64,000 nucleotides of DNA from Leptospira venezuelensis (GTDB lineage: Bacteria > Spirochaetota > Leptospiria > Leptospirales > Leptospiraceae): NCBI RefSeq assembly GCF_002150035.1, contig NZ_NETS01000006.1, positions 62,001-126,000 on the forward strand, written 5' to 3'. Made by a program: the position numbers and the translations under genes. Below the pieces are notes generated by a model. The model made no database searches. It was not told the origin of the DNA and saw only the letters and a list, made by a program, of their open reading frames with translations. Position 1 is the stretch's first letter; each line of letters opens with the position of its first letter. Positions 9,297-17,551 of this stretch are shown in pieces.

Positions 9297-10726
9297 ATAA
9301 ACGGTTGAGACTCGGAAGAGAGCACCGCACCTAATAAAAGCCCAATACCTACCAAAACTCCGAAGACTACAGGATGTAAGCCTTCATAAAATTTACGAAA
9401 AAACCCATCTTTTTCATCACGATTTCCAATCCAGGTTGCTACAAAAAATAGAAAGAATGCGATAAAGAGGATACGCAAAGAAGAAAGCGCGGGATCCGCG
9501 CCGTTCGAAAACATAAAAAGTTTTTCGAAAACAATCCCTGTAGTCTTCCAATTCGGAGATCTAAAAAATACCCAACAAAGAACCACGCATAAGATCACAA
9601 AGATCCTATAAGAAAACCTTCCTAAAATACCGGATTTTCTTTCCGAGGAGAAGAAACCAGGCCAGAATTTTTTCCCCATTCTCTCCAATCCTAAGAAAAT
9701 ACCGTGAAATCCGCCCCAGACTACGAAATTCCAACTGGCCCCATGCCATAAACCACCCAGAAGCATGGTTAAAAATAAATTCACGTAAGTCCTTAGTTCT
9801 GATTTACGATTACCGCCCAAAGGAATGTATAAATAGTTCCTAAGCCAGGAAGAAAGAGAGATATGCCATCTTCTCCAAAAATCGGAAAACCCGGAAGCGA
9901 GGTAAGGCATCCTAAAGTTCTCAGTCAGTTTGAAACCTAAAAGAAGAGCACACCCCAAAGCAATATCAGTATAACCGCTAAAATCGCAATAGATCTGAAT
10001 AGAATATGCAAAAACTGCTGCCCAGGCATAGGCACTCGAAAACTCTAATGGAGAGCGATAAAAAGAATCCGGCAAAATCGAAAGTTGATCCGCAATCACT
10101 GCCTTCTTCCATATACCAGTCAGAACAAAAACAAGGCCCTCCCTAAGAGGGAGTTCCTTCCATACAACCCATGTCTTAAGTTGGGGTAAAAAAGTCTTTG
10201 CTGGCACGATGGGCCCAGCAACCAGCTGTGGAAAAAAAGAGAGGAAGAGTGCATAGTTCCAAAAATTTTTCTCCGGCAAAATTTCCTTTCGGAACACATC
10301 GATTGTATAACTAAGCGACTGAAAAGTGTAAAAAGAGATACCAACAGGGAGCACAATGCGCCATACAGGAAGACTTAAATTTAGCCCAAATGCCGCAAAT
10401 ACGGCATTTCCAGACTGCATAAAGAAAATGAAATATTTGAAAAAAGCCAAAACTCCCAGATTCAAAACAAGAGAGATAGAAAGTAAGATCGCCCGAGATC
10501 TACCTTCCTTTTTGTCCATGATTCTACCAATCCAATAATCCAGGATAGTAGTGCCAAAAAGAAGAATCCCAAATTTCGGATTCCAAGACATATAGAAGAA
10601 ATAGCTTCCAATCAGCAGAAAAGGCCTTGGAATCCATTCAGGAAGGAATTTCAGTCTAGGAAGAACCCATCTCAGCCCAAATATAATCAAAAAAAAGAGA
10701 AGAAATAAAGGAGTAGTAAAATTCAT
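9281..10726 (-). CDS. MBOAT family O-acyltransferase (AlgI/PatA/DltB-like)
   Basis: A 481-residue protein with about eleven membrane segments. It carries the hallmark MBOAT residues: the motif QIYCDFSGYTDIA (244-256), DFWRRWHISLS (282-292), and the catalytic histidine H328 in GGLWHGASWNF. This subfamily moves acyl groups across the membrane for transfer to extracellular polysaccharide, with a separate SGNH-like periplasmic protein finishing the reaction. The SGNH-like gene at 6182-7726 is the natural partner. Earlier helices hold the family's LPVGISFYTFQ (126-136) and FFPQLVAGPI (164-173) signatures, so the protein looks intact. The acyl donor and the acceptor cannot be told from sequence. 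Confidence 0.93.
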   Translation of the reverse strand: MNFTTPLFLLFFLIIFGLRWVLPRLKFLPEWIPRPFLLIGSYFFYMSWNPKFGILLFGTTILDYWIGRIMDKKEGRSRAILLSISLVLNLGVLAFFKYFIFFMQSGNAVFAAFGLNLSLPVWRIVLPVGISFYTFQSLSYTIDVFRKEILPEKNFWNYALFLSFFPQLVAGPIVPAKTFLPQLKTWVVWKELPLREGLVFVLTGIWKKAVIADQLSILPDSFYRSPLEFSSAYAWAAVFAYSIQIYCDFSGYTDIALGCALLLGFKLTENFRMPYLASGFSDFWRRWHISLSSWLRNYLYIPLGGNRKSELRTYVNLFLTMLLGGLWHGASWNFVVWGGFHGIFLGLERMGKKFWPGFFSSERKSGILGRFSYRIFVILCVVLCWVFFRSPNWKTTGIVFEKLFMFSNGADPALSSLRILFIAFFLFFVATWIGNRDEKDGFFRKFYEGLHPVVFGVLVGIGLLLGAVLSSESQPFIYFVF

Positions 10727-10827
10727 TTACCTAATTTTAAGCATAAATAGAAATCAAGAGGGGAGAGTTTATTTATAATCTCTTTTTAGATTATTTTTAA
10801 TCATTTCTATGAACAATTATAAGCTCT

Positions 10828-11043
10828 TCAAATAGTCCACTTACAGCGAACCCCGCAATTTGGGCAATCAGCGGTAATTTCCGCCTTAACACGCTTCCCT
10901 TTGGGGGTTTCCACCTTCCCGATAGCCACAAATTCGAAGTTCACTCCCTCTGGAACATAGTGTCCGCCACCATATTTCGCGGAACCTTCGATTAAATTTG
11001 AGCAGGCATGGCATTTTACCCTTAATTTGATTACTTCGGCCAT
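10828..11043 (-). CDS. Small zinc-ribbon-like protein
   Basis: From the ATG at 11041-11043 the product is 71 residues with two CxxC pairs (CHAC near residue 11 and CPNC near residue 61), the usual spacing of a zinc ribbon folded around a beta sheet. The frame stays open upstream to a TTG at 11103, which has GAGG 5 bases before it, so a 91-residue form is possible. The extra 20 residues look unlike a folded protein, so I prefer the shorter form. It ends about 100 bases from the MBOAT start. The role could be nucleic-acid binding or metal handling; the sequence does not decide. Confidence 0.6.
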   Translation of the reverse strand: MAEVIKLRVKCHACSNLIEGSAKYGGGHYVPEGVNFEFVAIGKVETPKGKRVKAEITADCPNCGVRCKWTI

Positions 11044-11103
11044 TGGAAGAGCATCTATGAACCTGCTTCCTTTCGCAAGAATAAAGCAATATACGCCTGC
11101 CAA

Positions 11104-11855
11104 AACCTCATGGGGATGTAAATTTGATACACATGACTTTATGACATATATTTAGCTGCTTTTTAATTCATTCCGATCGTCGAAGGGCGCCCCGTTAGCC
11201 CCGTCCTATCAGGCCTCCACTTGTAAGGAAGAATGGCAGGAACTCCTTGGCTATTGCCCAGTGACGGTCATTTTAGCCAAAAGGGGCCACATGCGCGCTC
11301 TATGGGAATGCCCCGCCGCTTGTGACTTAATGGAAGTTGGCGAATATTTGACCAAAAATGTAAATCTGCGACCTTTTTAGAGCGGAAGCCCGCGAGATTT
11401 CTATACAAACAGGCCCCCAACCCTTACACATTCAGCCCTTCGCTTCCATAATAATTGGACTTAAACGCTCATTTTTGGGCATCATTATCCATGATCGATT
11501 GAGCGAACAGGCGCCTATCCAGCAATAAACTGGCGACCATCCGACACCTCTAAAACTGTATTTCGCAGGCAAATCGGACGTTTTCCATAAACAGACTCCT
11601 GCCCTGTTTTACGCAATTTCGCCCATGCCGAACGGCGCAAAGGATCCAAATCCTCACCGGCAAATCCAGATTCTTGCTGCTTATGATTAGGCACTTATGT
11701 AAAAGCCAAAGAACGGGCGCTGAACGTCGATTTTTGGGCAGAGATCGCCCATTTCCATATGCATGCGCCGGCATTCGGGCATTTAATAGCAAATACTGCC
11801 CTTTTATGGAATATGGATTTTGACCCTGTGCTACGCACAGGGAGATTTTTAAAAT
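11104..11855. other. Long region without a convincing gene
   Basis: About 750 bases richer in G+C than the flanks. The plus strand is open from 11155 to 11381 and could encode a Cys-containing peptide (TCKEEWQELLGYCPV..., ending NLRPF), but it has no ATG, GTG or TTG at its 5' end. An 11-mer ATTTTTGGGCA occurs twice, near 11470 and 11728. CGCTCA and TGAGCG arms lie about 30 bases apart near 11467-11502. Open frames on the minus strand have unusual composition and no ribosome site. It may be a decayed gene, a non-coding RNA locus, or remnants of a mobile element. Confidence 0.5.
11824..11842. terminator. Perfect 8-bp stem-loop
   Basis: CCCTGTGC and GCACAGGG pair around a TAC loop. On the plus strand AGATTTTTAAAATTT follows, giving a reasonable intrinsic terminator for anything transcribed through 11155-11820. 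It also lies 14 bases beyond the stop of the minus-strand gene ending at 11856, but on that strand no T-run follows. It may serve both directions. Confidence 0.5.
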
Positions 11856-12230
11856 TTAGGCTCTTTTGCGAGCGGGGGCTTGTTTTTTGGCAGGAGTAGA
11901 TTTTTTGGGGGCTAGTAACTTCTTCTTATCCTTTTTTGATTCGATAGCACTCGAATCGAAGTTCACATCCAATCCCATTTTCTTATTTCGTTTCACCATA
12001 TATACGAAATGTCTAACATACTGAGCGTAAGGCTCAGGCACAGATTTAGGATCGAAGTCTAAAGGATTTTCTAGAAGAGAGCGAACGACCGCTTGGTTTA
12101 GATCTTCTTTGCTAGTGACCATGAGAGTTTCTAATCTGCGAAGAATTTCGTGATCGTTCACCTCGCTAGTGACTTTCTTCATCGCATTCAGAAGCCTCTG
12201 AAAAGAGGTTCGTTTGATCTTCACGGCCAT
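11856..12230 (-). CDS. Small basic protein with Lys/Ala/Pro-rich tail
   Basis: A 124-residue protein. Residues 1-90 are helical with a basic start (MAVKIKRTSFQRLL). Residues 91-124 form a disordered tail rich in Lys, Ala and Pro (KKSTPAKKQAPARKRA), like the tails of bacterial histone-H1-like or other nucleic-acid-binding proteins. It begins 5 bases after the stop of the upstream exported protein gene, so the two are co-transcribed. I do not recognise the folded part. DNA or RNA binding is suggested only by the tail. Its position about 3.5 kb from parAB makes a nucleoid-related function worth considering. Confidence 0.7.
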   Translation of the reverse strand: MAVKIKRTSFQRLLNAMKKVTSEVNDHEILRRLETLMVTSKEDLNQAVVRSLLENPLDFDPKSVPEPYAQYVRHFVYMVKRNKKMGLDVNFDSSAIESKKDKKKLLAPKKSTPAKKQAPARKRA

Positions 12231-12235
12231 ATTTG

Positions 12236-13249
12236 TTAAGTTAGAATTTCTGGGGTCGGACGACCAGAAGAAAATTTATGCGAGTCTTGTCCGGCCTTAG
12301 ATGATACCTTTTTGAGTGATGATTGCATTTCTTGGTTTAGGCTCCAGGCTTCCAGTTTCACTGCAGAGAATCCCCCTGCTACCTGATACCCAACACTCGG
12401 TCCAGACTTCCCTATTTCTTCCCCTTGGCTTAGGTTAGCTCTGGAGAAGAGCGAGTTTTCATAGAATTTCCCATAAGCCTGGACAAGACCCTGTATTTGG
12501 TCGAATTCAGAGCTAAATCCCCCTCTTGCTGCATTCTCAGTAGTTTTCCCTAAAATCCAGCCAATCATGGAAGGAACACCTGCCCCTAAGAGCAGATTTC
12601 TTTGATTTTCAGCGGAACAGGCCAACTCTGTAACGGCCCCTTCCCCATTTAAATAGAGAGAAAATACAGGCGCACATACAGTTGAAAAACTAGCGTAAAC
12701 GACTCCTCTGATCAGAAGGGAATCCTGGCCCCAAGTCTGACTCTTGGTTTCAGCCCTTGGTAGGAACTCCTGACGAATCCCTTGTTCGGTTTTTAAATTC
12801 GGTAAAAGAACATTTAGCCCAAGAGGACAGTTTTGTGAGAAGATTGGAGATACTGAAAAAATTCCAGAAGTCGATTTTTGATTTTGGACTCCAAGTTCGG
12901 AATTAGAGTCTTTTCTTTTTTCTGCTTTTTGGTCTGCAGAAATTTTTGCAACCCTGGTAGGAATAATATCATCTGTTAGAAGAGAATCTAGATCCGGAAA
13001 GTCGGATAATCTTTCTTCCTCGGAATAAGAAATCCCCTCAGCGAGAACTTGATCTACCTCTTCTTGGTAGATTGATTTTAGTTCTTCCGAAATTGACTCT
13101 TCTGCCTCGGACATATTTTGAGAAGAAGGATCCAGATCGGAAACCTCTCCTGCAATTGCAGAGCTCGAGCCCAAAGCCAGAGAGGCGATAAGCAAAAACT
13201 GTGCCAAAATATTATGTCTCATTCGAAAAAACATGACAGTATAGCCCAT
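12236..13249 (-). CDS. Exported hypothetical protein
   Basis: The longest frame gives 337 residues, but ATGs at codons 6 and 10 are also possible starts; the signal peptide is clearest from codon 10 (MRHNILAQFLLIASLALG, cleavage near SSAIAG). The mature part begins with about 100 acidic, Ser-rich residues (SEAEESISEELKSIYQEEV), probably disordered. It ends in a globular half containing four cysteines (in QNCPLG, STVCAP and LACSAE). There is no lipobox. It is likely periplasmic or surface exposed. I do not recognise it. A TATACT hexamer lies just before the codon-10 start, which would make the two upstream ATGs untranslated. Confidence 0.65.
   Translation of the reverse strand: MGYTVMFFRMRHNILAQFLLIASLALGSSSAIAGEVSDLDPSSQNMSEAEESISEELKSIYQEEVDQVLAEGISYSEEERLSDFPDLDSLLTDDIIPTRVAKISADQKAEKRKDSNSELGVQNQKSTSGIFSVSPIFSQNCPLGLNVLLPNLKTEQGIRQEFLPRAETKSQTWGQDSLLIRGVVYASFSTVCAPVFSLYLNGEGAVTELACSAENQRNLLLGAGVPSMIGWILGKTTENAARGGFSSEFDQIQGLVQAYGKFYENSLFSRANLSQGEEIGKSGPSVGYQVAGGFSAVKLEAWSLNQEMQSSLKKVSSKAGQDSHKFSSGRPTPEILT
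13238..13243 (-). promoter_or_regulatory. Candidate -10 box for the exported protein gene
   Basis: TATACT read on the minus strand, with TTCAAA 17 bases upstream as a weak -35. It falls inside the longest reading frame (before codon 6), which supports the codon-10 ATG as the real start if the promoter is genuine. Three CCATTTTT copies (13246-13253, 13256-13263, 13287-13294) lie within and just upstream of it, at about 1 and 3 helical turns. Confidence 0.35.
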
Positions 13250-13302
13250 TTTTAACCATTTTTGAAGGAAATGGAAGCTTTTTTTACCATTTTTCTAGGA
13301 AA

Positions 13303-14337
13303 TTAGGCGGTCTTTCTGAACAGTCTCTTGGCTCGGAGCTTCCATTCCCAAAGCACAATTTCTTGCTCTTTGTTCTCTGCTCGGTCCTGTTCTTTTTCCA
13401 AAAGTGCGTAGACCATGCTCGCGATATCTTTTGAGAAACCTTTGTCTAATTCTGCTTCGAATTCTTTTTCTTTTGTTTCTAAAATTAAGCCGGCGAGTCG
13501 GAAGCCTTCATCTAAATTTTTTAATTTAGGCGCCCAGCCTTTTAGCTCTTCTTTATTATCATCATTTCGAATCATCACATCTAAGAAGGTTCGGATGAAT
13601 GCGACCTCTTCAGACTTTAATGTGAATTCCAAAAGTAGCTGTTTTACTTTTTCCAATTCCATTTTTCGGAGATGTATCCTGGCCAAGAAAACTGGGTTCT
13701 TGGAGTGCATGTTTAAGTTGCCCTTCTCCAATAAATCCGTGGCTCGGACCTTATTAAAATCCACGACCTTGGATTCTTCTCTTAAACTTTTTTCCAGCTC
13801 TTCTTTTCCAGGAGATGGCTTTTCCCCCACTGCCCCGATTTTTTGGGCTACCTTTCTTTTGATGATTAGCATGTTTAAGGATGGGAATCTGATTTTCAGA
13901 GCTACCAATTCCTGGCGAGGAAACTCTTCGTCCAAAACCAGATGGTGCATTTCCACTCCCTCTTCTCTCGCCCTGAGCAAGCTGTCGACTCGGTCATAAT
14001 GATAGATAATTACTGGTAAAATATCGCACTCGCTTCCGCTGTTTAAGAAGATAGTTCGAACTTCATTTCCGGAAGTAGAATGCTGGTAAGGGATCACAAG
14101 TTTTCCTTGTTTTACGTTTACGAAACTCAACTCCCCTAGCCTAAAATGGGATAGGTCAAAATCCTCCCCCAAAAATGCGATCCTCGGAACCGGAACCACG
14201 ATCGATTGGTTTCTGGCTCCTTTCGGGACCTCTGGCCCCCTGGAGGTAAAAACTACATATGACATTTTTCCTAGGCGGACTTTTACCAAATATCCTGCCG
14301 GAGTTTTTCTTTCTTCGTATAAGGAATCTAATTCCAA
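13303..14337 (-). CDS. Hypothetical protein, 344 residues
   Basis: A soluble protein without signal peptide or membrane helices. The N-terminal 150 residues are beta-rich (VKVRLGKMSYVVFTSRGPE, then several alternating hydrophobic strands). Residues 165-200 are charged and probably a linker. Residues 200-344 are helical. The start ATG is 4 bases from the stop of the Fis-type regulator, so the two form one operon. I do not recognise either half. The first half could be a sensor or PilZ-like beta barrel, but the RxxxR and D/NxSxxG motifs of PilZ are not seen. Function unknown. Confidence 0.7.
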   Translation of the reverse strand: MELDSLYEERKTPAGYLVKVRLGKMSYVVFTSRGPEVPKGARNQSIVVPVPRIAFLGEDFDLSHFRLGELSFVNVKQGKLVIPYQHSTSGNEVRTIFLNSGSECDILPVIIYHYDRVDSLLRAREEGVEMHHLVLDEEFPRQELVALKIRFPSLNMLIIKRKVAQKIGAVGEKPSPGKEELEKSLREESKVVDFNKVRATDLLEKGNLNMHSKNPVFLARIHLRKMELEKVKQLLLEFTLKSEEVAFIRTFLDVMIRNDDNKEELKGWAPKLKNLDEGFRLAGLILETKEKEFEAELDKGFSKDIASMVYALLEKEQDRAENKEQEIVLWEWKLRAKRLFRKTA

Positions 14338-14341
14338 AATT

Positions 14342-15673
14342 CTAACCCAAACCCAGGTTTTTTAATTTATATTGCAATGAGCCCCTGGAAATTCCCAGTG
14401 CCTTTGCCATTCGTATTTGGTTGCCGCCGAACAATTTATCTGCCAAAAGAATTTTTTGGCGTTCCACGGCTTCCACAGCTTTTCGCAAATCAAGATCCTC
14501 AGGATCCGGAAGAGAAATCCCTTTTGAAACTTCTTTTTTGAGGTCTGAATTTCGGATCTCTCCCGAGCCGGAATTTAAAACTGCTTCTTCGATCGCATTC
14601 CGAAGGTCCTCTAAATTTTGGCAGGAATTTCCTCCTACCAAAGACTCGATCGCTTCCTCAGAAAGCGCCAAATCTGGACGACCATGCAACACGCAGACCT
14701 CTTGGAAAATCGGCCGGATAGCCGCTATTTTATCCAATTTTGTCCAGTCTTTCCAGGCAGGTAATTCTAACTTATTTTCGGCCAAAAGAGAACGAAAATA
14801 TAAAAACTCTTCTATTGATTTTTTGCCTGAGTTTTCTAAAAAAATAAGACGGGATTTTCCTGACTTTCGCTGAGAATATTCGAACAAGATTCTTTGCTGA
14901 GCCATAGAATAGTTTTCAGAATTTTCTAAAATTAGAGTCCCAGATTCGGCCATTTTCTCCCAATCAATTAAGGCCTTTTCTAACTTGGACGCTTGTTCTG
15001 GGAGGATCGAAACAGTTAAGATTGGCCTGCCAGGGAACTCCCTTTTTTGGATCCATTTTGCTAAGGTTTTTTTCCCGGAAGAAGCTGGACCTGAAATACA
15101 AATGTTTCCAGAATCTTTGAATTTTTCGAGCTGGGAATTTTTACCATTTCCCAATCTGAAAATCAATTCCCCCAAGGGATCTGGGCTCACGTCCTCGGAA
15201 AGTTTATAAATTAGAGAAGGTTCCGATTCTTTTTTCAAAAGTCGGGCCACTTTCTGGCAGAGCAAATGTAAGATTAAAATTTGTCTTTCTTCCGCTTCGT
15301 CTGGAAGTTCTATCAGGAAAAATCCAAACATTTTTCCATCCAACAAAACCGGAGATAATAAGCATCCCCGGGAATCATCTCGGAAAAGCTCCACTTCTTC
15401 TGATCTATGCAAAAAGAACGGAGATTTACTTCCTTCCAAACGAGTTCTGATTTGGGAGCCCCTGGTTAAGAAAGGATAGAAGAACCCATCTTCTCCATAT
15501 CCCCAGGAACCAACCTCTTCCAAAGAAGAAGGGTCCGATTCGGAAATTAAAGTAGCCAGTCCCGCCAAGCCATCGATTAATCTTAAACATTCCGGAAATG
15601 CAAGAGGCAATAAAATCCTAAGTTCTTTAGGATTTGGATTCCCCCAAATAAATTCTTCCGGAGCGGATAGCAT
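14342..15673 (-). CDS. Fis-type transcriptional regulator with GAF-like and degenerate AAA+ domains
   Basis: The longest frame starts at TTG 15772, but that start and the next ATG (15751) run through a 20-bp palindrome, so I prefer the ATG at 15671-15673 (443 residues); no candidate has a clear ribosome site. Domains: a GAF-like sensor (roughly residues 40-180 of the long form), an AAA+-like domain with Walker A GPASSGKK (228-235) but no GAFTGA sigma-54 loop, and a C-terminal Fis helix-turn-helix (MAKALGISRGSLQYKLKNLG). Lack of GAFTGA argues against sigma-54 activation. It is divergent from parA and its promoter region shares the candidate parS sites, so cross-regulation is possible. Confidence 0.75.
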   Translation of the reverse strand: MLSAPEEFIWGNPNPKELRILLPLAFPECLRLIDGLAGLATLISESDPSSLEEVGSWGYGEDGFFYPFLTRGSQIRTRLEGSKSPFFLHRSEEVELFRDDSRGCLLSPVLLDGKMFGFFLIELPDEAEERQILILHLLCQKVARLLKKESEPSLIYKLSEDVSPDPLGELIFRLGNGKNSQLEKFKDSGNICISGPASSGKKTLAKWIQKREFPGRPILTVSILPEQASKLEKALIDWEKMAESGTLILENSENYSMAQQRILFEYSQRKSGKSRLIFLENSGKKSIEEFLYFRSLLAENKLELPAWKDWTKLDKIAAIRPIFQEVCVLHGRPDLALSEEAIESLVGGNSCQNLEDLRNAIEEAVLNSGSGEIRNSDLKKEVSKGISLPDPEDLDLRKAVEAVERQKILLADKLFGGNQIRMAKALGISRGSLQYKLKNLGLG

Positions 15674-15732
15674 AGAAGGGAAAATGTTTAAAATTAAGCA
15701 TGGTGTCAACCATGTACCCGTACTTTGTTTGC

Positions 15733-15752
15733 AATGTCGGACGTCCGACATT
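15733..15752. promoter_or_regulatory. Candidate parS site 1 (20-bp palindrome)
   Basis: A perfect palindrome with core TGTCGGACGTCCGACA. It has the same length and TGT...ACA ends as the canonical chromosomal parS TGTTTCACGTGAAACA but different inner bases. It lies about 220 bases upstream of parA. A near-identical site lies 200 bases further on. Confidence 0.65.
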
Positions 15753-15854
15753 CGAGTCTGATTTTTCTGCAATTTTTTGGAAATTTAAGAATTAGTTTGA
15801 ATGCATCTCCCCTTCTTCTTACATGGAAATATAGTGTTGGCTTCGGTCCCGAAG

Positions 15855-15883
15855 TTGACTTTTTAATTTTTATTTTTGTTTAA
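15855..15883 (+). promoter_or_regulatory. Candidate parAB promoter
   Basis: TTGACT (15855-15860) with GTTTAA (15878-15883) after 17 bases, in a T-rich stretch between the two palindromes. The -35 is good and the -10 is weak. Transcription from here would pass through the second palindrome, so ParB bound there could repress the operon. Confidence 0.4.
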
Positions 15884-15932
15884 ATTCCCCTCTTTATTCT
15901 CTCGATTTCTGACAGAAGATATAAGGACGGGA

Positions 15933-15948
15933 TGTCGGACATCCGACA
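15933..15948. promoter_or_regulatory. Candidate parS site 2
   Basis: TGTCGGACATCCGACA, identical to the core of site 1 except for one central base. The 7-bp arms TGTCGGA/TCCGACA are perfect. It ends 21 bases before the parA ATG. A lone half-site (TGTCGGA) also occurs at 17855-17861 before the replication-type gene. Confidence 0.65.
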
Positions 15949-15969
15949 ATTGAGATACAAGGGAACAGA

Positions 15970-16722
15970 ATGATTGTAGTATCCATCGCAAACCAAAAGG
16001 GAGGAGAAGGTAAAACCACTACCTCCCTGAATTTAGCTTGGGGTCTCGCCAGGAGAGGTAAAAAAACTCTACTGATCGATATAGATCCTCAGGCAAATTC
16101 TACAGGGATTTTTTTGAATCCGGAAGGGTTAGAAAAATCCATGCATAATATTTTCCAATCCAAAGCGAAAATTAGAGAAGTTATGGTTAAGACAGAAGTG
16201 GAGAATTTAAACATTGCTCCTTCTCGATTGACCCTCGCAGAAGCGGAAACAATTGCAGCAATTGTGGACGCACCTTATATCTTGAGAGATGCTCTTGCCG
16301 ATCTAGAAAAGGAAATAGATTTTTGTGTAATCGATTGCCCTCCGAGTCTTTCCATTTTCACAATCAACGCGCTTGTTGCTTCCAACTATGTAATCATTCC
16401 TTTGCAGGCGGAAAAATTTTCCGTGGATGGAATCCTTGGTCTTCAGCAAACAATCACTAGCATTAAAAAAAGGATTAACCCTAGCTTGGAAATCATGGGG
16501 GCATTGGTTACACAACTAAAGCCTCAGACACTTCTAACTAAAACGATCATCCCTGTTTTAACTAAATATTTCAAAATTTTTGATAATAGCATCTCAGACG
16601 GAGTGGCGGTGGGAGAGTCCCACCTGGCAAGAAAGTCCGTCTACGAATATAATAAATCCAGCCGCCAAGCCCAGGAATACGAAGGCTTTATTGAGGAATT
16701 TTTGAATGAGCTCAAAAAGTAA
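15970..16722 (+). CDS. parA: Partition ATPase ParA (first par locus)
   Basis: A 250-residue deviant-Walker ATPase that segregates DNA together with ParB. The Walker A motif is KGGEGKTT (10-17), with the signature lysine K10 and an unusual Glu where most ParAs have Val. Walker A' is DIDPQANS (about 38-45) and Walker B is FCVIDCPPS. It lacks an N-terminal DNA-binding extension, so it is of the short chromosomal/type Ib kind. The ATG has AGGGAAC upstream. Its 3' end overlaps parB by 17 bases. Candidate parS sites lie within 240 bases upstream, and a replication-type gene follows parB, as expected at a replicon origin. Confidence 0.96.
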   Translation: MIVVSIANQKGGEGKTTTSLNLAWGLARRGKKTLLIDIDPQANSTGIFLNPEGLEKSMHNIFQSKAKIREVMVKTEVENLNIAPSRLTLAEAETIAAIVDAPYILRDALADLEKEIDFCVIDCPPSLSIFTINALVASNYVIIPLQAEKFSVDGILGLQQTITSIKKRINPSLEIMGALVTQLKPQTLLTKTIIPVLTKYFKIFDNSISDGVAVGESHLARKSVYEYNKSSRQAQEYEGFIEEFLNELKK

Positions 16723-17551
16723 AAGACTAGGCTCTCTCGCAGATGTTTTTCAGGCGGAAAAATTAGAAGGCACGATCCGTAAAATTCGCCTAGATAAGAT
16801 CCGTCCTTCTGAAAGCCAACCCCGACAAGAGAGAAAAAAAGGCGTAGAAGAACTTGCCCAGAGTTTGGACAAAGACGGGCTTCTTCAGCCCATCCTGGTT
16901 ACCAAAAAAGCGGATGAAGAATTTTATACGATCATCGCCGGAGAGAGAAGATTCCACGCGGCTAGCCTTCTCAAATGGCCAGAAGTTGAGTGTAAAATTT
17001 TAGACAAGGACGCAAAAGAAACTTTCCGCCTAGCAATCATAGAGAACCTACAAAGAGAAAATTTATCCCCCTACGAAGAGATAGAGGCAATGACTCATCT
17101 CAAATCCTCCTTCTCTTATACTGACTTGGAGTTAGGAAACTTATTCGGGAAAAGTAGAAGTTATATGACCGAACTTTTGGGAATTTCTTCTCTCTCTAAA
17201 GAAGACCTGAAGGTATGCAAAGACGCAGGAATAGAATCCAAAAACCTTTTGGTGCAAGCAGCATCTGCAGCTAAAAAAGGGACTCTGAAAGATTTTCTAG
17301 AAAAATTCAATTCAGGCGAATTGAAAACAGTAAAAGACGCAAAAACTTTTAACAGAGCAGAAGAAGGCGGATTATTTTCCCCTGCTCAGATTGGAACTAA
17401 GGTTGGATCCGAAAAACCTGTAATTTCCCCCTCCCCTTATAAGATCGTAAAAAAAGGGACAAGCGTTATCATCTCCACCGAAGACGAAGATTTTCTTTCG
17501 GAGCTTCACAAATTCGTCAAAAAAGAAATTTCCAAAAAATTCGGAAAATAA
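16706..17551 (+). CDS. parB: Partition protein ParB (first par locus)
   Basis: A 281-residue centromere-binding CTPase clamp. The N-terminal CTP-binding domain contains IAGERRFHAA (77-86, with the GERRxxA box) and IENLQRENLSPYEEI (112-126). A central helix-turn-helix (FSYTDLELGNLFGKSRSYM, 136-154) should read the parS site. A flexible linker (about 220-245) leads to a short C-terminal dimerisation region. The extreme N-terminus (KRLGSLADVF) is the usual ParA-contact type. It overlaps parA and is clearly coupled to it. The palindromes upstream of parA are the obvious candidates for its target. Confidence 0.95.
   Translation: MSSKSKRLGSLADVFQAEKLEGTIRKIRLDKIRPSESQPRQERKKGVEELAQSLDKDGLLQPILVTKKADEEFYTIIAGERRFHAASLLKWPEVECKILDKDAKETFRLAIIENLQRENLSPYEEIEAMTHLKSSFSYTDLELGNLFGKSRSYMTELLGISSLSKEDLKVCKDAGIESKNLLVQAASAAKKGTLKDFLEKFNSGELKTVKDAKTFNRAEEGGLFSPAQIGTKVGSEKPVISPSPYKIVKKGTSVIISTEDEDFLSELHKFVKKEISKKFGK

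Noticed and set aside
11550..11792. An 80-codon minus-strand open frame in the gene-free region
   Set aside because: Amino-acid composition is unlike a folded protein, there is no ribosome-binding site, and it lies in the atypical GC-rich stretch where chance open frames are expected.
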